Source of the DNA: Brachybacterium epidermidis
GTDB taxonomy: Bacteria > Actinomycetota > Actinomycetes > Actinomycetales > Dermabacteraceae
Direction: 5' to 3'
DNA length: 64,000 nucleotides
Assembly (NCBI RefSeq): GCF_015209585.1
Contig: NZ_JADEYR010000002.1
Span: 124,001-188,000 of the forward strand
Shown here: positions 18,830 through 27,552 of the stretch, in pieces
Layout of the letters: the number at the start of each line of letters is the position of its first letter
How positions within the stretch are numbered: the first letter of the stretch is position 1
Program-made: the position numbers and the translations under genes
The notes under the pieces: generated by a model
What the model was told of the DNA's origin: nothing
The model's input: the letters and a program-made list of their open reading frames with translations, nothing else
Database searches by the model: none

Positions 18830-19951
18830 TCAGGGCGTGCGCACCCAGCCCTCGTCCTGGTGCAGCCACCGCTGCACCTCGCCGGTCACGGCGGGAACGT
18901 CGCCGGTCAGCCAGTAGGTGGATCCGGGGTCCCAGCCGCCGATCACGCTCGCGGTATCGGCATCGACCTCAAGGGCACGGGTGGCGGCCTGCAGGTACCC
19001 GGCCACCGTCAGGTGCACGGCGTCCCACTGCTGCGCCACCTGCTCCCAGTCGGGCACCACCCATCTGCCGTCCCGGCCAGTGACCTGGTACCAGTCACCC
19101 CTGCGCGAGGCCGAGACCTCCAACGGGTGCTCACGGCACAGGGCGATCCAGTCCTCCGCGCCTGTGATTTCGAGGGTGCGGCCGGGCCCGTGCACCGGTG
19201 TCACCCACGCGTCGACCCAGCCCATCTCGTCCTCCACCAGGTCCAGTGCGGCGGGGACCCGGTCCACCGTCTGCTGCAGTCCCAACGGGGTCGACCACCA
19301 TGACCCCGACGGTGCGTTCCGGGCATGCCGGGGCTGCTTCTTGCGTGCGGCTGCCTCACCCTCCCGGGCATCCGCGGCCCATCGGGACACGTCCCGATGG
19401 AGCCAGGAGTCGTCGGGAGAACCCGGCCGGTCCCAGGGCAGGATCCACTGCTGCGGCGCGCACGGCCGGTCCCAGCCCAGCACCGGTGCCCATGCGGCAA
19501 CCCTCTCGGCCAAGGGCCGCAGCGCATCGCCGATGTCCGGGAGAGCAGCGAGCGCGTCCTGATCATCGGGCTCCTGCCAGTACATGGCAGCTTCCACCGA
19601 CGAGGACAGCGCCCGATGCAGCAGCTGGGCCGTGTCCCCGCCGGGAGTCCTGCCAGGGGAAGGCGCATCGAGAACGGTCAGGTCCAGGGCTGCCAGATCG
19701 CGGGCCAGCTCCTCGATGGTGCGGGGCGGCTCACGGTCGGCCTGGCCCGCGCCGCCGTCGCCCCCGCTGCCCCCGCTGCCCCCGGCAACGGGACCGAACA
19801 GCAGCACGGAGCGGAACGAGGGACTCGGATCCAGCTCGGCCCCCAGCATCGAGGCACCCAGGCCGATCCGCTCGTCCAACCGGCAGGCCAGGTCGAGACA
19901 CATCCGTCTCCCGCGGGGCCCTGCCAGCAGTGACTGCGCATCGAGCCCCAT
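18830..19951 (-). CDS. Hypothetical protein, 373 residues
   Basis: I do not recognise a family. The protein is soluble, acidic and unusually rich in tryptophan (for example DAMYWQEP-like and WILPWDRP segments), with a Gly/Ser-rich linker near residues 54-68. There is no signal peptide or membrane segment. It is the last gene of a minus-strand unit (membrane protein, NYN protein, this gene), starting 14 nt after the NYN gene. Shared transcription with a NYN-domain protein is the only functional hint. Confidence 0.65.
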   Translation of the reverse strand: MGLDAQSLLAGPRGRRMCLDLACRLDERIGLGASMLGAELDPSPSFRSVLLFGPVAGGSGGSGGDGGAGQADREPPRTIEELARDLAALDLTVLDAPSPGRTPGGDTAQLLHRALSSSVEAAMYWQEPDDQDALAALPDIGDALRPLAERVAAWAPVLGWDRPCAPQQWILPWDRPGSPDDSWLHRDVSRWAADAREGEAAARKKQPRHARNAPSGSWWSTPLGLQQTVDRVPAALDLVEDEMGWVDAWVTPVHGPGRTLEITGAEDWIALCREHPLEVSASRRGDWYQVTGRDGRWVVPDWEQVAQQWDAVHLTVAGYLQAATRALEVDADTASVIGGWDPGSTYWLTGDVPAVTGEVQRWLHQDEGWVRTP

Positions 19952-19965
19952 CGGAGGGCCTCTTC

Positions 19966-20526
19966 TCAGATGAACTCGTAGGGATCGAACTCGTCGATGT
20001 CGATGATCCGGATCCGCGGCAGCGGGCTGGTGAACGCCTCGACGTCGTACTCGAGGTCGAACATCTCGATGCCGGGGATGCCGCGCAGCTCACCGGAGAA
20101 GAACTCGTGGAAGCCCACCAGGGCGGTGCGACGCCCCTCGGTGCCAGCCAGCGCCGTCATCTGCGGCACGAAGTCCGCGTCGTGGCTGACCAGCATCACG
20201 TCGGCCGCACGGTCCTGCAGGGCCTCGGCGGTGCGCTGGATGGCGATGTCCACCACCTTGCCCTCGCCGCGCAGCGGCACCGGTCGGTACCCGATCGCGG
20301 TGAGGGCCTGCACGAAGCCCACCGGCAGGCTGTCGCCCACGGCCAGGAAGAACAGGCCCGAGACCGGATTGCCCCAGGCGTCCTGTGCATGGGTCAGCAG
20401 CTTGCCCCAGCGGGGCCGCTCCTCCGGCTGGGGCCGGCGGCCCAGGACCGACACCCCCAGGGTGGCGTCGATGTTCTCCCCGTCGACCAGGAGGTACGTG
20501 GTGCGGTCGGTCATCTGATCCGTCAT
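19966..20526 (-). CDS. NYN/LabA-type PIN-like domain protein (putative RNase)
   Basis: A 186-residue protein with the NYN fold related to PIN nucleases. Acidic residues likely to bind the catalytic metal are visible in order: YLLVDGENID (about residues 12-21), KVVDIAIQRTAEAL (about 95) and MLVSHDADFVPQM (about 118). The family includes RNases and the LabA-like proteins. The start ATG overlaps the stop of the upstream gene as ATGA, indicating translational coupling. The C-terminal extension (EFDPYEFI) is short and acidic. The RNA target is unknown. Confidence 0.85.
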   Translation of the reverse strand: MTDQMTDRTTYLLVDGENIDATLGVSVLGRRPQPEERPRWGKLLTHAQDAWGNPVSGLFFLAVGDSLPVGFVQALTAIGYRPVPLRGEGKVVDIAIQRTAEALQDRAADVMLVSHDADFVPQMTALAGTEGRRTALVGFHEFFSGELRGIPGIEMFDLEYDVEAFTSPLPRIRIIDIDEFDPYEFI

Positions 20527-21452
20527 GCTCCCAGTGCGACGTACAGCTTGCCGTCCGTGCCCTTGGCGATCTTCATCGGGGAGGGATCATCGGCGTGGAT
20601 GCTGTGCACCAGCACCACACGGCCCTCCGCATCGAGGTTCGCCTCGAAGTGGTCGCGGGTGAGGTGAGTGGCCTTGCCCCCCAGGTCCTGATCGTCGATC
20701 GCCTGCTGGGTGGACTCCACGCAGGTGTCCTGGAGGATCGAGCTGTCGTCGATGCCCTTGCCGGTGAGCGGGTCCATCTGCAGCGCGCAGGAGGCGGCGG
20801 GGTCGTCGTCGGACAGTCCCATCAGGTAGGCGATCACGGTGTCCTTGGCGGCGTCGAGGTCGGCGTCGGTCGGGTCCTGGACCGGGGTGTCCACGTAGAC
20901 GTCCGAGCCGGGCAGGCCCACGGCGCCCGTGGGCTCAGCGGACGGGGGGGCCTCGGACGGCGGCCCCTCGGAGGGGGGGGCCTCGGAGGGGGGCGAGTCC
21001 GACGTCGCGGGGTCGGTGGGGTCCTCGAGGGTGGTCTCCTCCGAGGTGGGGCCGGCCGAGGGAGATTCGGTGGGATCATCCCCGCCGTTCATCGACAGCA
21101 GTGCGAGGCCGCCGCCACCCGCTGCCAGGGCCAGCAGGGTGAGGCAGCCGCAGATGCCCACGATCCAGGGCCACGGCTTCTTCTTCTGCGGTGGCTGGCC
21201 GCCGCCAGGGGCCGGGTAGGGGGCCCCGCCACCCGTCGGGACGCCCGGTCCGGCGGGGGCACCCGTGCCTCCTGCGGCACCGGGGTACCCGTTGCCGGGA
21301 GCCGAGGACGGCGGAGGAGGCGGCGAGCCCCACTGGCCACTGCTGGGAGGCTGGCTACCCGACTGCGGCGCCCCCGACTGCGGCTCGCCTCCCTGCGGCG
21401 CACCGCCCTGAGGCTGCCGAGGGGACGGGTTGCCGGGGTAGGGGCTGCTCAT
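20523..21452 (-). CDS. Membrane-anchored protein with a Pro/Gly-rich cytoplasmic head
   Basis: A 309-residue protein of a type common in actinobacteria. It has a Pro/Gly/Gln-rich disordered N-terminus (1-95), a single transmembrane segment (about 96-125, WPWIVGICGCLTLLALAAGG), an acidic Pro/Ser/Glu-rich linker with PPSEAPPSEGPPSEAPPS repeats (about 130-190) and a small extracytoplasmic domain (200-309) with two cysteines that could form a disulfide. The repeat tract is encoded by near-identical 12-15 bp units (20935-21000). It heads the operon that includes the NYN protein. Function unknown. Confidence 0.75.
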   Translation of the reverse strand: MSSPYPGNPSPRQPQGGAPQGGEPQSGAPQSGSQPPSSGQWGSPPPPPSSAPGNGYPGAAGGTGAPAGPGVPTGGGAPYPAPGGGQPPQKKKPWPWIVGICGCLTLLALAAGGGGLALLSMNGGDDPTESPSAGPTSEETTLEDPTDPATSDSPPSEAPPSEGPPSEAPPSAEPTGAVGLPGSDVYVDTPVQDPTDADLDAAKDTVIAYLMGLSDDDPAASCALQMDPLTGKGIDDSSILQDTCVESTQQAIDDQDLGGKATHLTRDHFEANLDAEGRVVLVHSIHADDPSPMKIAKGTDGKLYVALGA

Positions 21453-21521
21453 GTGCTCGAACCTTTCGACGGAGTCTCCGCAAGCGTACCCGGGTGCTCC
21501 CGGGGCCCAACGGTTCCCTGC

Positions 21522-22583
21522 TCAGTCCAGACGGACCTCGCGGCCCTCGGCGGCCGACGTGTACACGGCCTCGAGGATCCGCGCCATCTCCACCCCGTGC
21601 TCCGCCGGGGCCACGGACTCGGCGCGACCCAGGGAGGCATCGACGAAGTTCGCAATTTCGTTGCCGAAACCGGCTCCCATCTCGAAGGTGCCCGAGGAGA
21701 TCTGCGGGGTGATGTTGACGACCGAGTCGTGCATCTCCGCGGCGATCTGCAGGCTGGGCTCCAGATCCGCGCCGCCCTTGGTGCCATGGACCGACACCAG
21801 GGTGGAGTCCTTGGTGGCGTGCAGGGAGTAGGAGCACTCCAGCAGCAGCGAGGCGCCGTTCTCGAAGCGCACCACGGCGTTGGCCATGTCCTCCACGGTG
21901 TTCTTGTCCGGGTCGTAGTCCGAGACCTTGTACCGGGGCATGGTGGTGATGTTGGCGCGGTTGCCGAGGACCTCGTAGGTGTTCCCGGAGACGGACACCG
22001 CCTTCGGGCAGCCCATCAGGTACCAGGCCAGGTCCAGCACATGGATGCCGATGTCCAGCAGTGGCCCGCCGCCGGCGATCTCCTTGTCGGCGAACCAGCC
22101 GCCGGGGTTGCCCATCCGGCGGATCAGGCTCGCCTTGGCGTAGTACATCTCGCCCAGCTGCCCGGCGTCGATGAAGGACTTCAGCACCTGGCAGTTCGGG
22201 GAATGACGGCGCACGAACCCCACCTGGACCACCCGGTCGCTCCTGCTGACCGCGTCCTGGATGGCGGTGGCCTCGGCAACGGTGCGGGCGATCGGCTTCT
22301 CCACCAGCACATGCTTGCCCGCCTCGACGGCGGCGATGGTCCAGGTGGCGTGGGAGTCGTTCCACGTGCACACGCTGACACCGTCGATGTCGTCCTGCGC
22401 CAGCAGCTCATGGGCGTCGGCGTAGGAGCGGGAGGCACCGAACTCCTGGGCCACGGCGCGGGCGCGGGCGGCGTTGATGTCGCTGATGGCGACGATCTGC
22501 ACCTCGGGGTGAGCGGCGTAGGCCTCCAGGTGAGCGCGGGCGATGCTCCCGGCGCCGATGACGCCGACTCGGAAAGTGGTCAT
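21522..22583 (-). CDS. Gfo/Idh/MocA family NAD(P)-dependent oxidoreductase
   Basis: Dehydrogenase of 353 residues with an N-terminal Rossmann fold (FRVGVIGAGSIARAHLEAYA) and the family EKP motif (VLVEKPIARTVAEA, about residue 95). The C-terminal alpha/beta domain has GGGPLLDIGIHVLDLAWYLMG, where the Asp and His match the usual catalytic positions. Members oxidise or isomerise sugars, inositols or their derivatives. CTGAGGAGAC precedes the ATG. It lies 106 bp downstream of the ROK/isomerase reading frame and is probably its third function, in a carbohydrate-catabolic operon. Confidence 0.92.
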   Translation of the reverse strand: MTTFRVGVIGAGSIARAHLEAYAAHPEVQIVAISDINAARARAVAQEFGASRSYADAHELLAQDDIDGVSVCTWNDSHATWTIAAVEAGKHVLVEKPIARTVAEATAIQDAVSRSDRVVQVGFVRRHSPNCQVLKSFIDAGQLGEMYYAKASLIRRMGNPGGWFADKEIAGGGPLLDIGIHVLDLAWYLMGCPKAVSVSGNTYEVLGNRANITTMPRYKVSDYDPDKNTVEDMANAVVRFENGASLLLECSYSLHATKDSTLVSVHGTKGGADLEPSLQIAAEMHDSVVNITPQISSGTFEMGAGFGNEIANFVDASLGRAESVAPAEHGVEMARILEAVYTSAAEGREVRLD

Positions 22584-22689
22584 GGGGGTCTCCTCAGGGG
22601 ACGGGGGTGGGAAGGACGGGAGGGGGCGGATGGAACGGGCCGGATGGGCGGGGCGGTAGAACGGCTCAGACGGCCGGGGCGGGGGCGGT

Positions 22690-23589
22690 TCAGGCCTCGG
22701 CCAGCAGACGCTTGGCGTTCGCGATGCCGCGCTCGCAGCCGATCAGGCAGTCCTCCCAGCCCTCGAACTCGATCGCGGCGTAGCCGGAGAAGTCGGAGTC
22801 CTTGATGGCGCGGGCCACCGCACGCAGGTCGATGTCGCCGTTGCCGACCACCGCCCCGCGCAGATGCTTGCCGCCGCGGCTGCGGAACCAGCCCGCGCCC
22901 GGATCCTGCCGGGCGGGCCGGATGTAGAAGTCCTTGAAGTGCACCACCATCGCGTAGGGCAGGTTCTGGGCCACCGACACCTCGGGCTGCTCGTCCACGC
23001 ACACGAAGTTGCCCACGTCCAGGGTGGTGCGGAAGTTCGGCTGGTCCACCGCATGGATGATGCGCCGCACCCTGTCGGCCGACTGCACGAAGAAGCCGTG
23101 GTTCTCCAGGCTGGTGGTGATGCCCTTGGTGGCCGCGTACTGCGCGATCTCCGCGCAGGCGGCGACGATCCCCGGGAGAGCACGCCCGAACAGCGGGGTG
23201 TCATCACCGGGCAGGCCGGGGTGGCCGGCCACGTCGTGCCGCATCCGTTCGATCCCCAGGCGCTCGGCGAGGTCCACGTACTGCTTCACCCGCTCCACCT
23301 GGCGTGCCACCTCCGCGGGATCCTCGGAGGTGAAGTCCGCGCCGATCGCCAGGTTGGACAGGACAACGCCCGCGCTCGCCGCCTTCTCGCGGATCTGGTC
23401 CACGTAGGCGGGGTCCGAGGCGATGCTGGGCACGGGGTCGTCGGTCTGCTCGCTGAGAGAGGCCAGCTCGAGGTGCTCACCCTCGGAGGCCGCCACCCAG
23501 TCGATCACCTCCGGCAGCGTCATCTGGGATGTGGCGAGCTTCGAGTGGAAGCTGTAGGAGCTGAATCCGAAGCGGATCTGATCGGTCAC
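22690..23589 (-). CDS. Sugar phosphate isomerase/epimerase (xylose isomerase-like TIM barrel)
   Basis: A 299-residue TIM-barrel protein of the AP_endonuc_2 family (IolE, IolI and hexulose epimerase relatives). Visible landmarks are FGFSSYSFHSKL at the start, LENHGFFVQSAD, TLDVGNFVCVDE, VHFKDFYIRP and a closing AIEFEGWEDC, which supply the usual metal-binding Glu, Asp, His and Glu. The GTG at 23589 is chosen because GGAAGGAA lies 5-12 nt upstream. The ROK gene before it has no stop codon in this frame, so a 704-residue fusion is also possible. It is followed by a Gfo/Idh dehydrogenase. Confidence 0.88.
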   Translation of the reverse strand: MTDQIRFGFSSYSFHSKLATSQMTLPEVIDWVAASEGEHLELASLSEQTDDPVPSIASDPAYVDQIREKAASAGVVLSNLAIGADFTSEDPAEVARQVERVKQYVDLAERLGIERMRHDVAGHPGLPGDDTPLFGRALPGIVAACAEIAQYAATKGITTSLENHGFFVQSADRVRRIIHAVDQPNFRTTLDVGNFVCVDEQPEVSVAQNLPYAMVVHFKDFYIRPARQDPGAGWFRSRGGKHLRGAVVGNGDIDLRAVARAIKDSDFSGYAAIEFEGWEDCLIGCERGIANAKRLLAEA

Positions 23590-24804
23590 GGGGTTCCTTC
23601 CGGGCGGGGACTGCGGGGGAGGGTCTGCAGCAGGAGGGCCGGCCTGGCGGGGGCGGTCGGGTGGTGCCGGGAAGCGGTGCCAGGGCGGGGGCACCTCCAG
23701 CACGCCGGTGCCCTGCACGGAGCCGTGCTCGAAGGCGAGACCCAGCGCACCGACGAGAGCGCCGTCGGTGGTGAGGCGTGCGGTGCGGAAGACGGGCTTC
23801 CCGGGGCTGGTGAGCAGGTGGTGCACGTGGTGGCGCAGTGGGTCCAGCAGCAGGTCGCCGGCGCGGGACAGACCGCCGCCGATCACCACCTGCTCAGGGT
23901 CCACGGTGAGCAGCAGGGTGGCCAGGCGCGGTGCGATCTCGGCGCAGAACGCGTCGATCTCCGCCAGGGCCGCCTGGTCACCGTCGGCCGCCCGAGCGAA
24001 CAGCGGCGCCGCGTCGTCCCCGGTGGACCAGCTCAAGCGGCCACGCCGGGAGGTGCTGGTCCACCGCATGCCGCGCTGCGTGCCCAGCTCACCGGCGAGC
24101 CGGTGGCGGCCCTGCAGAATCCGGCCGCCCAGGATCAGGGCCACGGAGATGCGGTGACCGATCTGCACGAAGGCGATGTCGGCGGGGCGGGCGGAGAGGT
24201 GGTGCTCGGCGTAGGCGGCGAGCTTGATGTCGTTCTCCACCGCCACCGGGCAACCCAGGCGCAAGGACAGCTCCGAGGCGATGTCCGTGCCCTCCAGGTC
24301 CTTCACCGCGAGACTCTGGGCGAGCCGGCCATCCGCATCGAGGATGCCGGGCACGGCGATGCCCACGACCGCCGGGGAGAGGCGTTCATCGGTCCCGCCC
24401 TCGTCAGCGGCGTCCTGCACCACCTGAGCGACTGCATCCAGACGGGCAGCAGCGCCGTTTCCGGCGCACTCGCGGCGCCCGGTGGCGACCATCCGGCCTG
24501 CAGCATCGGTGAGCAGGCACCGCACGGAGCGGTCGCCGATGTCCACCGCCGCCACGGTCGCCGCCCCGGGATGGAACGCGAATCGGCGGGCCGGCCTGCC
24601 GGGGGAGGAGGCAGGCGCGGCGGGCACGATGCGCACGGGCCCGGTCTCTACGAGGGAGGTGAGCACGGCGTCCACCGTGGGGCGCGACAGCCCGGTGTGC
24701 TCGGACACCTCGGCCACGGTGCGGGGCTGGGTCGCCTCGCGCAAGGCCAGCAGGCAGGCGCGCGCGTTGCCCTGGCGCACAGCAGCGCTGTCGGCGGTGC
24801 CCAT
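23590..24804 (-). CDS. ROK family transcriptional regulator, in frame with the downstream isomerase
   Basis: Residues 1-75 form a winged helix (TVAEVSEHTGLSRPTVDAVL). The ROK kinase-like fold follows, with ATVAAVDIGDRSVRCLLTDAAG, VENDIKLAAYAEH and DPEQVVIGGGLS. The cysteine-rich zinc motif expected after ELG is missing (here GELGTQRGMRWTSTSR), so this is an atypical ROK, more likely a sugar-sensing repressor than a kinase. After the ROK domain (about residue 365) comes a 40-residue proline-rich stretch that runs without a stop into the isomerase. A strong promoter and an inverted repeat lie just upstream, consistent with autoregulation of the operon. Confidence 0.85.
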
Positions 24805-24825
24805 GGATGCCCTTCGACGGGATTA

Positions 24826-24856
24826 TGAAACCCGGTTGTGTAAATGCTTGGGTTCA
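24826..24856 (-). promoter_or_regulatory. Imperfect inverted repeat, candidate ROK operator
   Basis: On the minus strand TGAACCC and GGGTTTCA flank a 16-bp spacer just downstream of the -10, where a repressor would block transcription. Assignment to the ROK protein is inferred from position only. Confidence 0.4.
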
Positions 24857-24884
24857 GTCTTCGCCGCGTCGGGAGTCCTGTCAA
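24856..24884 (-). promoter_or_regulatory. Promoter of the ROK-isomerase-Gfo/Idh operon
   Basis: On the minus strand a consensus -35 TTGACA (24879-24884) is followed after 17 bp by AAGACT (24856-24861). It directs transcription into the ROK gene starting at 24804. Confidence 0.65.
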
Positions 24885-24921
24885 GGTCGTCCCGGTACCG
24901 TGACCGCAGGAGGCGATGCCC

Positions 24922-26454
24922 ATGATCGACAGCCCCGCGACCACCCCGACCACCCCATCCATTCCCGCCCTGCAGCAGACCTACGCCGAGACCGTGCCCG
25001 AGCTCTCGGTGCCACACCAGGCAGAGGCGCCCCCCTCGCCCCAGCTCACCTGGCTGAACGAAGAACTTGCGGCCGAGCTCGGGTACGACCCGGAGTGGCT
25101 GCGCGGGCCCGAGGGACTCGCGCTGCTCACCGGACAGGTCCCCGACACCACCGCCCAGGTGTACGCCGGCCACCAGTTCGGACAGCCCAACCCCCAGCTG
25201 GGCGACGGGCGCGCCGTGCTGCTCGGCGACATCGTCGCCCCCGATGGTCGACACTTCGACCTGCACCTCAAGGGCGCCGGCCGCACCCCCTTCGCCCGAG
25301 CGGGTGACGGCAAGGCTCCGCTGGGCCCGATGTTGCGCGAGGCGGTGATCGGGGAGTCCCTGCATGCGCTGGGCATCCTCACCACGCGGGCCCTCGCGGT
25401 GGTGAGCACGGGGGAGCGGATCCGTCCCCGGCAGGGCATCACCCCCGAGCCCGGCGCCATGCTCATCCGCGTGGCCTCCAGCCACCTGCGCGTGGGCACC
25501 TTCGAGTACGCCGCCTGGCACCTGGGCCCCGACGTGCTGCGACCGCTCGCCGATCACGCCATCGACCGCCACCACCCCGCAGCGGGGGATGCGGAGAACC
25601 CGTACCTCGAGCTGCTGCGATGCGTGGCCGAGGCCCAGGCCCGCCTCGTCGCGCAGTGGATGCTGGTGGGCTTCGTGCACGGCGTGATGAACACCGACAA
25701 CATGACCATCTCGGGGCAGGGGATCGACTACGGGCCCTGCGCATTCCTGGACGAGCACCGGGCCCGCGCGGTGTTCAGCTCGATCGACCAGCAGGGGCGC
25801 TACGCCTACGGCAACCAGCCCGGCATCGCCCTGTGGAACCTCTCCCGCTTCGCCGAGACCCTGCTGCCGGTCATCGCCCCCGACGAGCCGGAGGCGGGGA
25901 TCGAGGCTGCCACTGCCGTGCTGCAGGGCTACGAGCCCGCGTACCTCGATGCCTGGACCCGCGGTATGGCGGCCAAGCTCGGGGTCCCCGAGAGCCCTGG
26001 ACCTGGCGCGGCTGCCGGCACCAGCACTGATGCCGCCTCCGACGCTGATGCCGCCTCCGACAGCGCTGGCGTCCAGCTCGCGGCGGTCCGCGCACTCGGG
26101 GAGGACCTCTTGGCCCTCCTCGAAGCCCAGGCAGTGGACCACACGAGGTTCTTCCGCGCCCTCACGGGCGGCACCGCGCGCGAGCTGTTCGCGGATCCCG
26201 CCCCCTTCGAGCAATGGGACCGCAGACGCGTTGGCCTGGGTGGATCCTCGCCCCGAGACGATGTTAACCCCGTGTACATCCCACGGAACGTCCATCTGGA
26301 CGCCGCGCTGCGCGGGGCCCACCTCGGCGACCTCTCCGGCGTCGAGGAGATGATGGAGGCCGTGCGCTCGCCGTTCCACGCCCGCGCCCACCTGGAGCAT
26401 CTGGCGGGGCCGGGTGAGGGTGGGGACGTGTTCCTCATCTACTGCGGAACCTGA
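24922..26454 (+). CDS. selO: Protein adenylyltransferase SelO (YdiU family)
   Basis: Pseudokinase-fold enzyme that transfers AMP to protein hydroxyls; in E. coli it is linked to redox homeostasis. Landmarks are YAGHQFGQPNPQLGDGRA, LHLKGAGRTPFAR with a GDGKAPLGPMLREA loop, and GVMNTDNMTISG with IDYGPCAFLD, the Asn/Asp metal-binding segment. Length is 510 residues. The second of two close ATGs is preferred because AGGAGG is 8 nt before it and only 2 nt before the first. The C-terminus ends HLAGPGEGGDVFLIYCGT with no terminal selenocysteine context. A Ser/Ala/Asp-rich insert (about residues 355-375) is unusual. Confidence 0.93.
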   Translation: MIDSPATTPTTPSIPALQQTYAETVPELSVPHQAEAPPSPQLTWLNEELAAELGYDPEWLRGPEGLALLTGQVPDTTAQVYAGHQFGQPNPQLGDGRAVLLGDIVAPDGRHFDLHLKGAGRTPFARAGDGKAPLGPMLREAVIGESLHALGILTTRALAVVSTGERIRPRQGITPEPGAMLIRVASSHLRVGTFEYAAWHLGPDVLRPLADHAIDRHHPAAGDAENPYLELLRCVAEAQARLVAQWMLVGFVHGVMNTDNMTISGQGIDYGPCAFLDEHRARAVFSSIDQQGRYAYGNQPGIALWNLSRFAETLLPVIAPDEPEAGIEAATAVLQGYEPAYLDAWTRGMAAKLGVPESPGPGAAAGTSTDAASDADAASDSAGVQLAAVRALGEDLLALLEAQAVDHTRFFRALTGGTARELFADPAPFEQWDRRRVGLGGSSPRDDVNPVYIPRNVHLDAALRGAHLGDLSGVEEMMEAVRSPFHARAHLEHLAGPGEGGDVFLIYCGT

Positions 26455-26658
26455 GGGGAAGCGACCGCTGCCCCACCCTGTTCGTGCTCGGACCCTTGCC
26501 CATTCCCTCCGCTGGCTCCCACCGCTCGGTCGGCGGCTTCCGGGCGCGCGGTGCTACGGTCGCGACACGGGTCGGCACCTGTTCCCACAGCCCCGCGTTC
26601 AGCTCGGCGCCCGTGCAGCAGGGCCGTCCATCGACCGCTCTACACAAGGAGATGCACG

Positions 26659-27216
26659 ATGACCGCGACGCTCACAGGCCGCAAGATCCTGATCATCACC
26701 ACCAACTTCGGCACCGAGACCGACGAGATCCAGCGCCCCCTCGCAGAGCTGAAGGAGGCAGGCGCTGAGGTGGTCGTCGCCGCCGCCGAGTCAGGCCCGG
26801 TCAAGACCCTGAAGCTCGACCGCGAGCCCGGCCCGGAGGTCCCCTCGAACATCCTGCTGGAGGATGCCGACGCCCATGAGTACGACGCCCTGGTGATCCC
26901 CGGCGGCACCCTCAACGCCGACACGCTGCGCGCCGAGGAATCCGCCCAGGAGCTGGTCAAGGCCTTCGCAGCCGACGGGAAGCCGGTCGCCGCGATCTGC
27001 CACGGCCCCTGGCTGCTGATCGACTCGGACCTGGTGGACGACCGCGACATGACCTCGGTCCCCACCATCAGCAATGACCTGCTGAACGCCGGCGCCACCT
27101 GGACGGATCAGGAAGTGGTGGTGGACACCGGCGGCGGCTTCCCGCTGATCACCTCCCGCAACCCCGATGATCTCGACGCCTTCAACGGTGCGATCATCAA
27201 GGCCCTGACCGCCTGA
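26659..27216 (+). CDS. DJ-1/PfpI family protein (class I amidotransferase-like)
   Basis: A 185-residue protein of the PfpI/YraA/general stress protein 18 group. The nucleophile elbow with cysteine is AAICHGPWLLI (Cys about residue 115). GRKILIITTNFGTETDE begins the fold, and ALVIPGGTLNADTLR supplies the adjoining Gly-rich loop. Members act as glyoxalases, deglycase-like or chaperone enzymes in stress responses. The ATG at 26659 is chosen because AAGGAG lies 6 nt upstream and it matches the family's N-terminus; an earlier in-frame ATG would add 36 atypical residues. A small acidic gene follows. Confidence 0.9.
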   Translation: MTATLTGRKILIITTNFGTETDEIQRPLAELKEAGAEVVVAAAESGPVKTLKLDREPGPEVPSNILLEDADAHEYDALVIPGGTLNADTLRAEESAQELVKAFAADGKPVAAICHGPWLLIDSDLVDDRDMTSVPTISNDLLNAGATWTDQEVVVDTGGGFPLITSRNPDDLDAFNGAIIKALTA

Positions 27217-27259
27217 AGGCCCTGACGGCCCGCCCCCTGACCCACGAAGGAGCAACGCC

Positions 27260-27511
27260 ATGACCGAGAACCCGGACTTCCAGACCGAGCCCACCACCGG
27301 CGAGAGCATCGATGACGCCCTCGAGGCCGCCCGCCCCGGCGACCCGGAGCGTCCCGCCCCGGCCGAGGCCGAGGGCGTGGGCCTGGACCGCACCGTCGAG
27401 CGCGGCCAGGAGGACCTCGCCGCTGCTGAGCAGGGCAACCGCGATCAGGACGAGATGCGCTCCGAGGGCGACGACATCGACGACCTGGCCGGCAACCAGC
27501 CGCTGGTCTGA
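27260..27511 (+). CDS. Small acidic protein, 83 residues, unknown
   Basis: Very acidic, with no cysteine, tryptophan or hydrophobic core, so probably disordered. It contains GESIDDALEAARPGDPER and a GDDIDDLAGNQPLV end. CGAAGGAG precedes the ATG at good spacing, and the 43-nt gap suggests cotranscription with the PfpI-like gene. I do not recognise it; it could be a stress-related small protein. Confidence 0.65.
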   Translation: MTENPDFQTEPTTGESIDDALEAARPGDPERPAPAEAEGVGLDRTVERGQEDLAAAEQGNRDQDEMRSEGDDIDDLAGNQPLV

Positions 27512-27519
27512 CCCCTGAC

Positions 27520-27552
27520 GGGAGCTGGTAGGCGCTGGGCAGATCAGCTCCC
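27520..27552. terminator. Hairpin between convergent genes
   Basis: GGGAGCTG (27520-27527) and CAGCTCCC (27545-27552) form a perfect 8-bp stem. It spans the end of the acidic-protein gene and the last codons of the DUF4091 gene. Confidence 0.5.

Noticed and set aside
24922-26454. Selenoprotein form of SelO
   Set aside because: The C-terminus ends in an ordinary TGA after YCGT, with no extra conserved residues after it; bacterial SelO proteins commonly lack selenocysteine.
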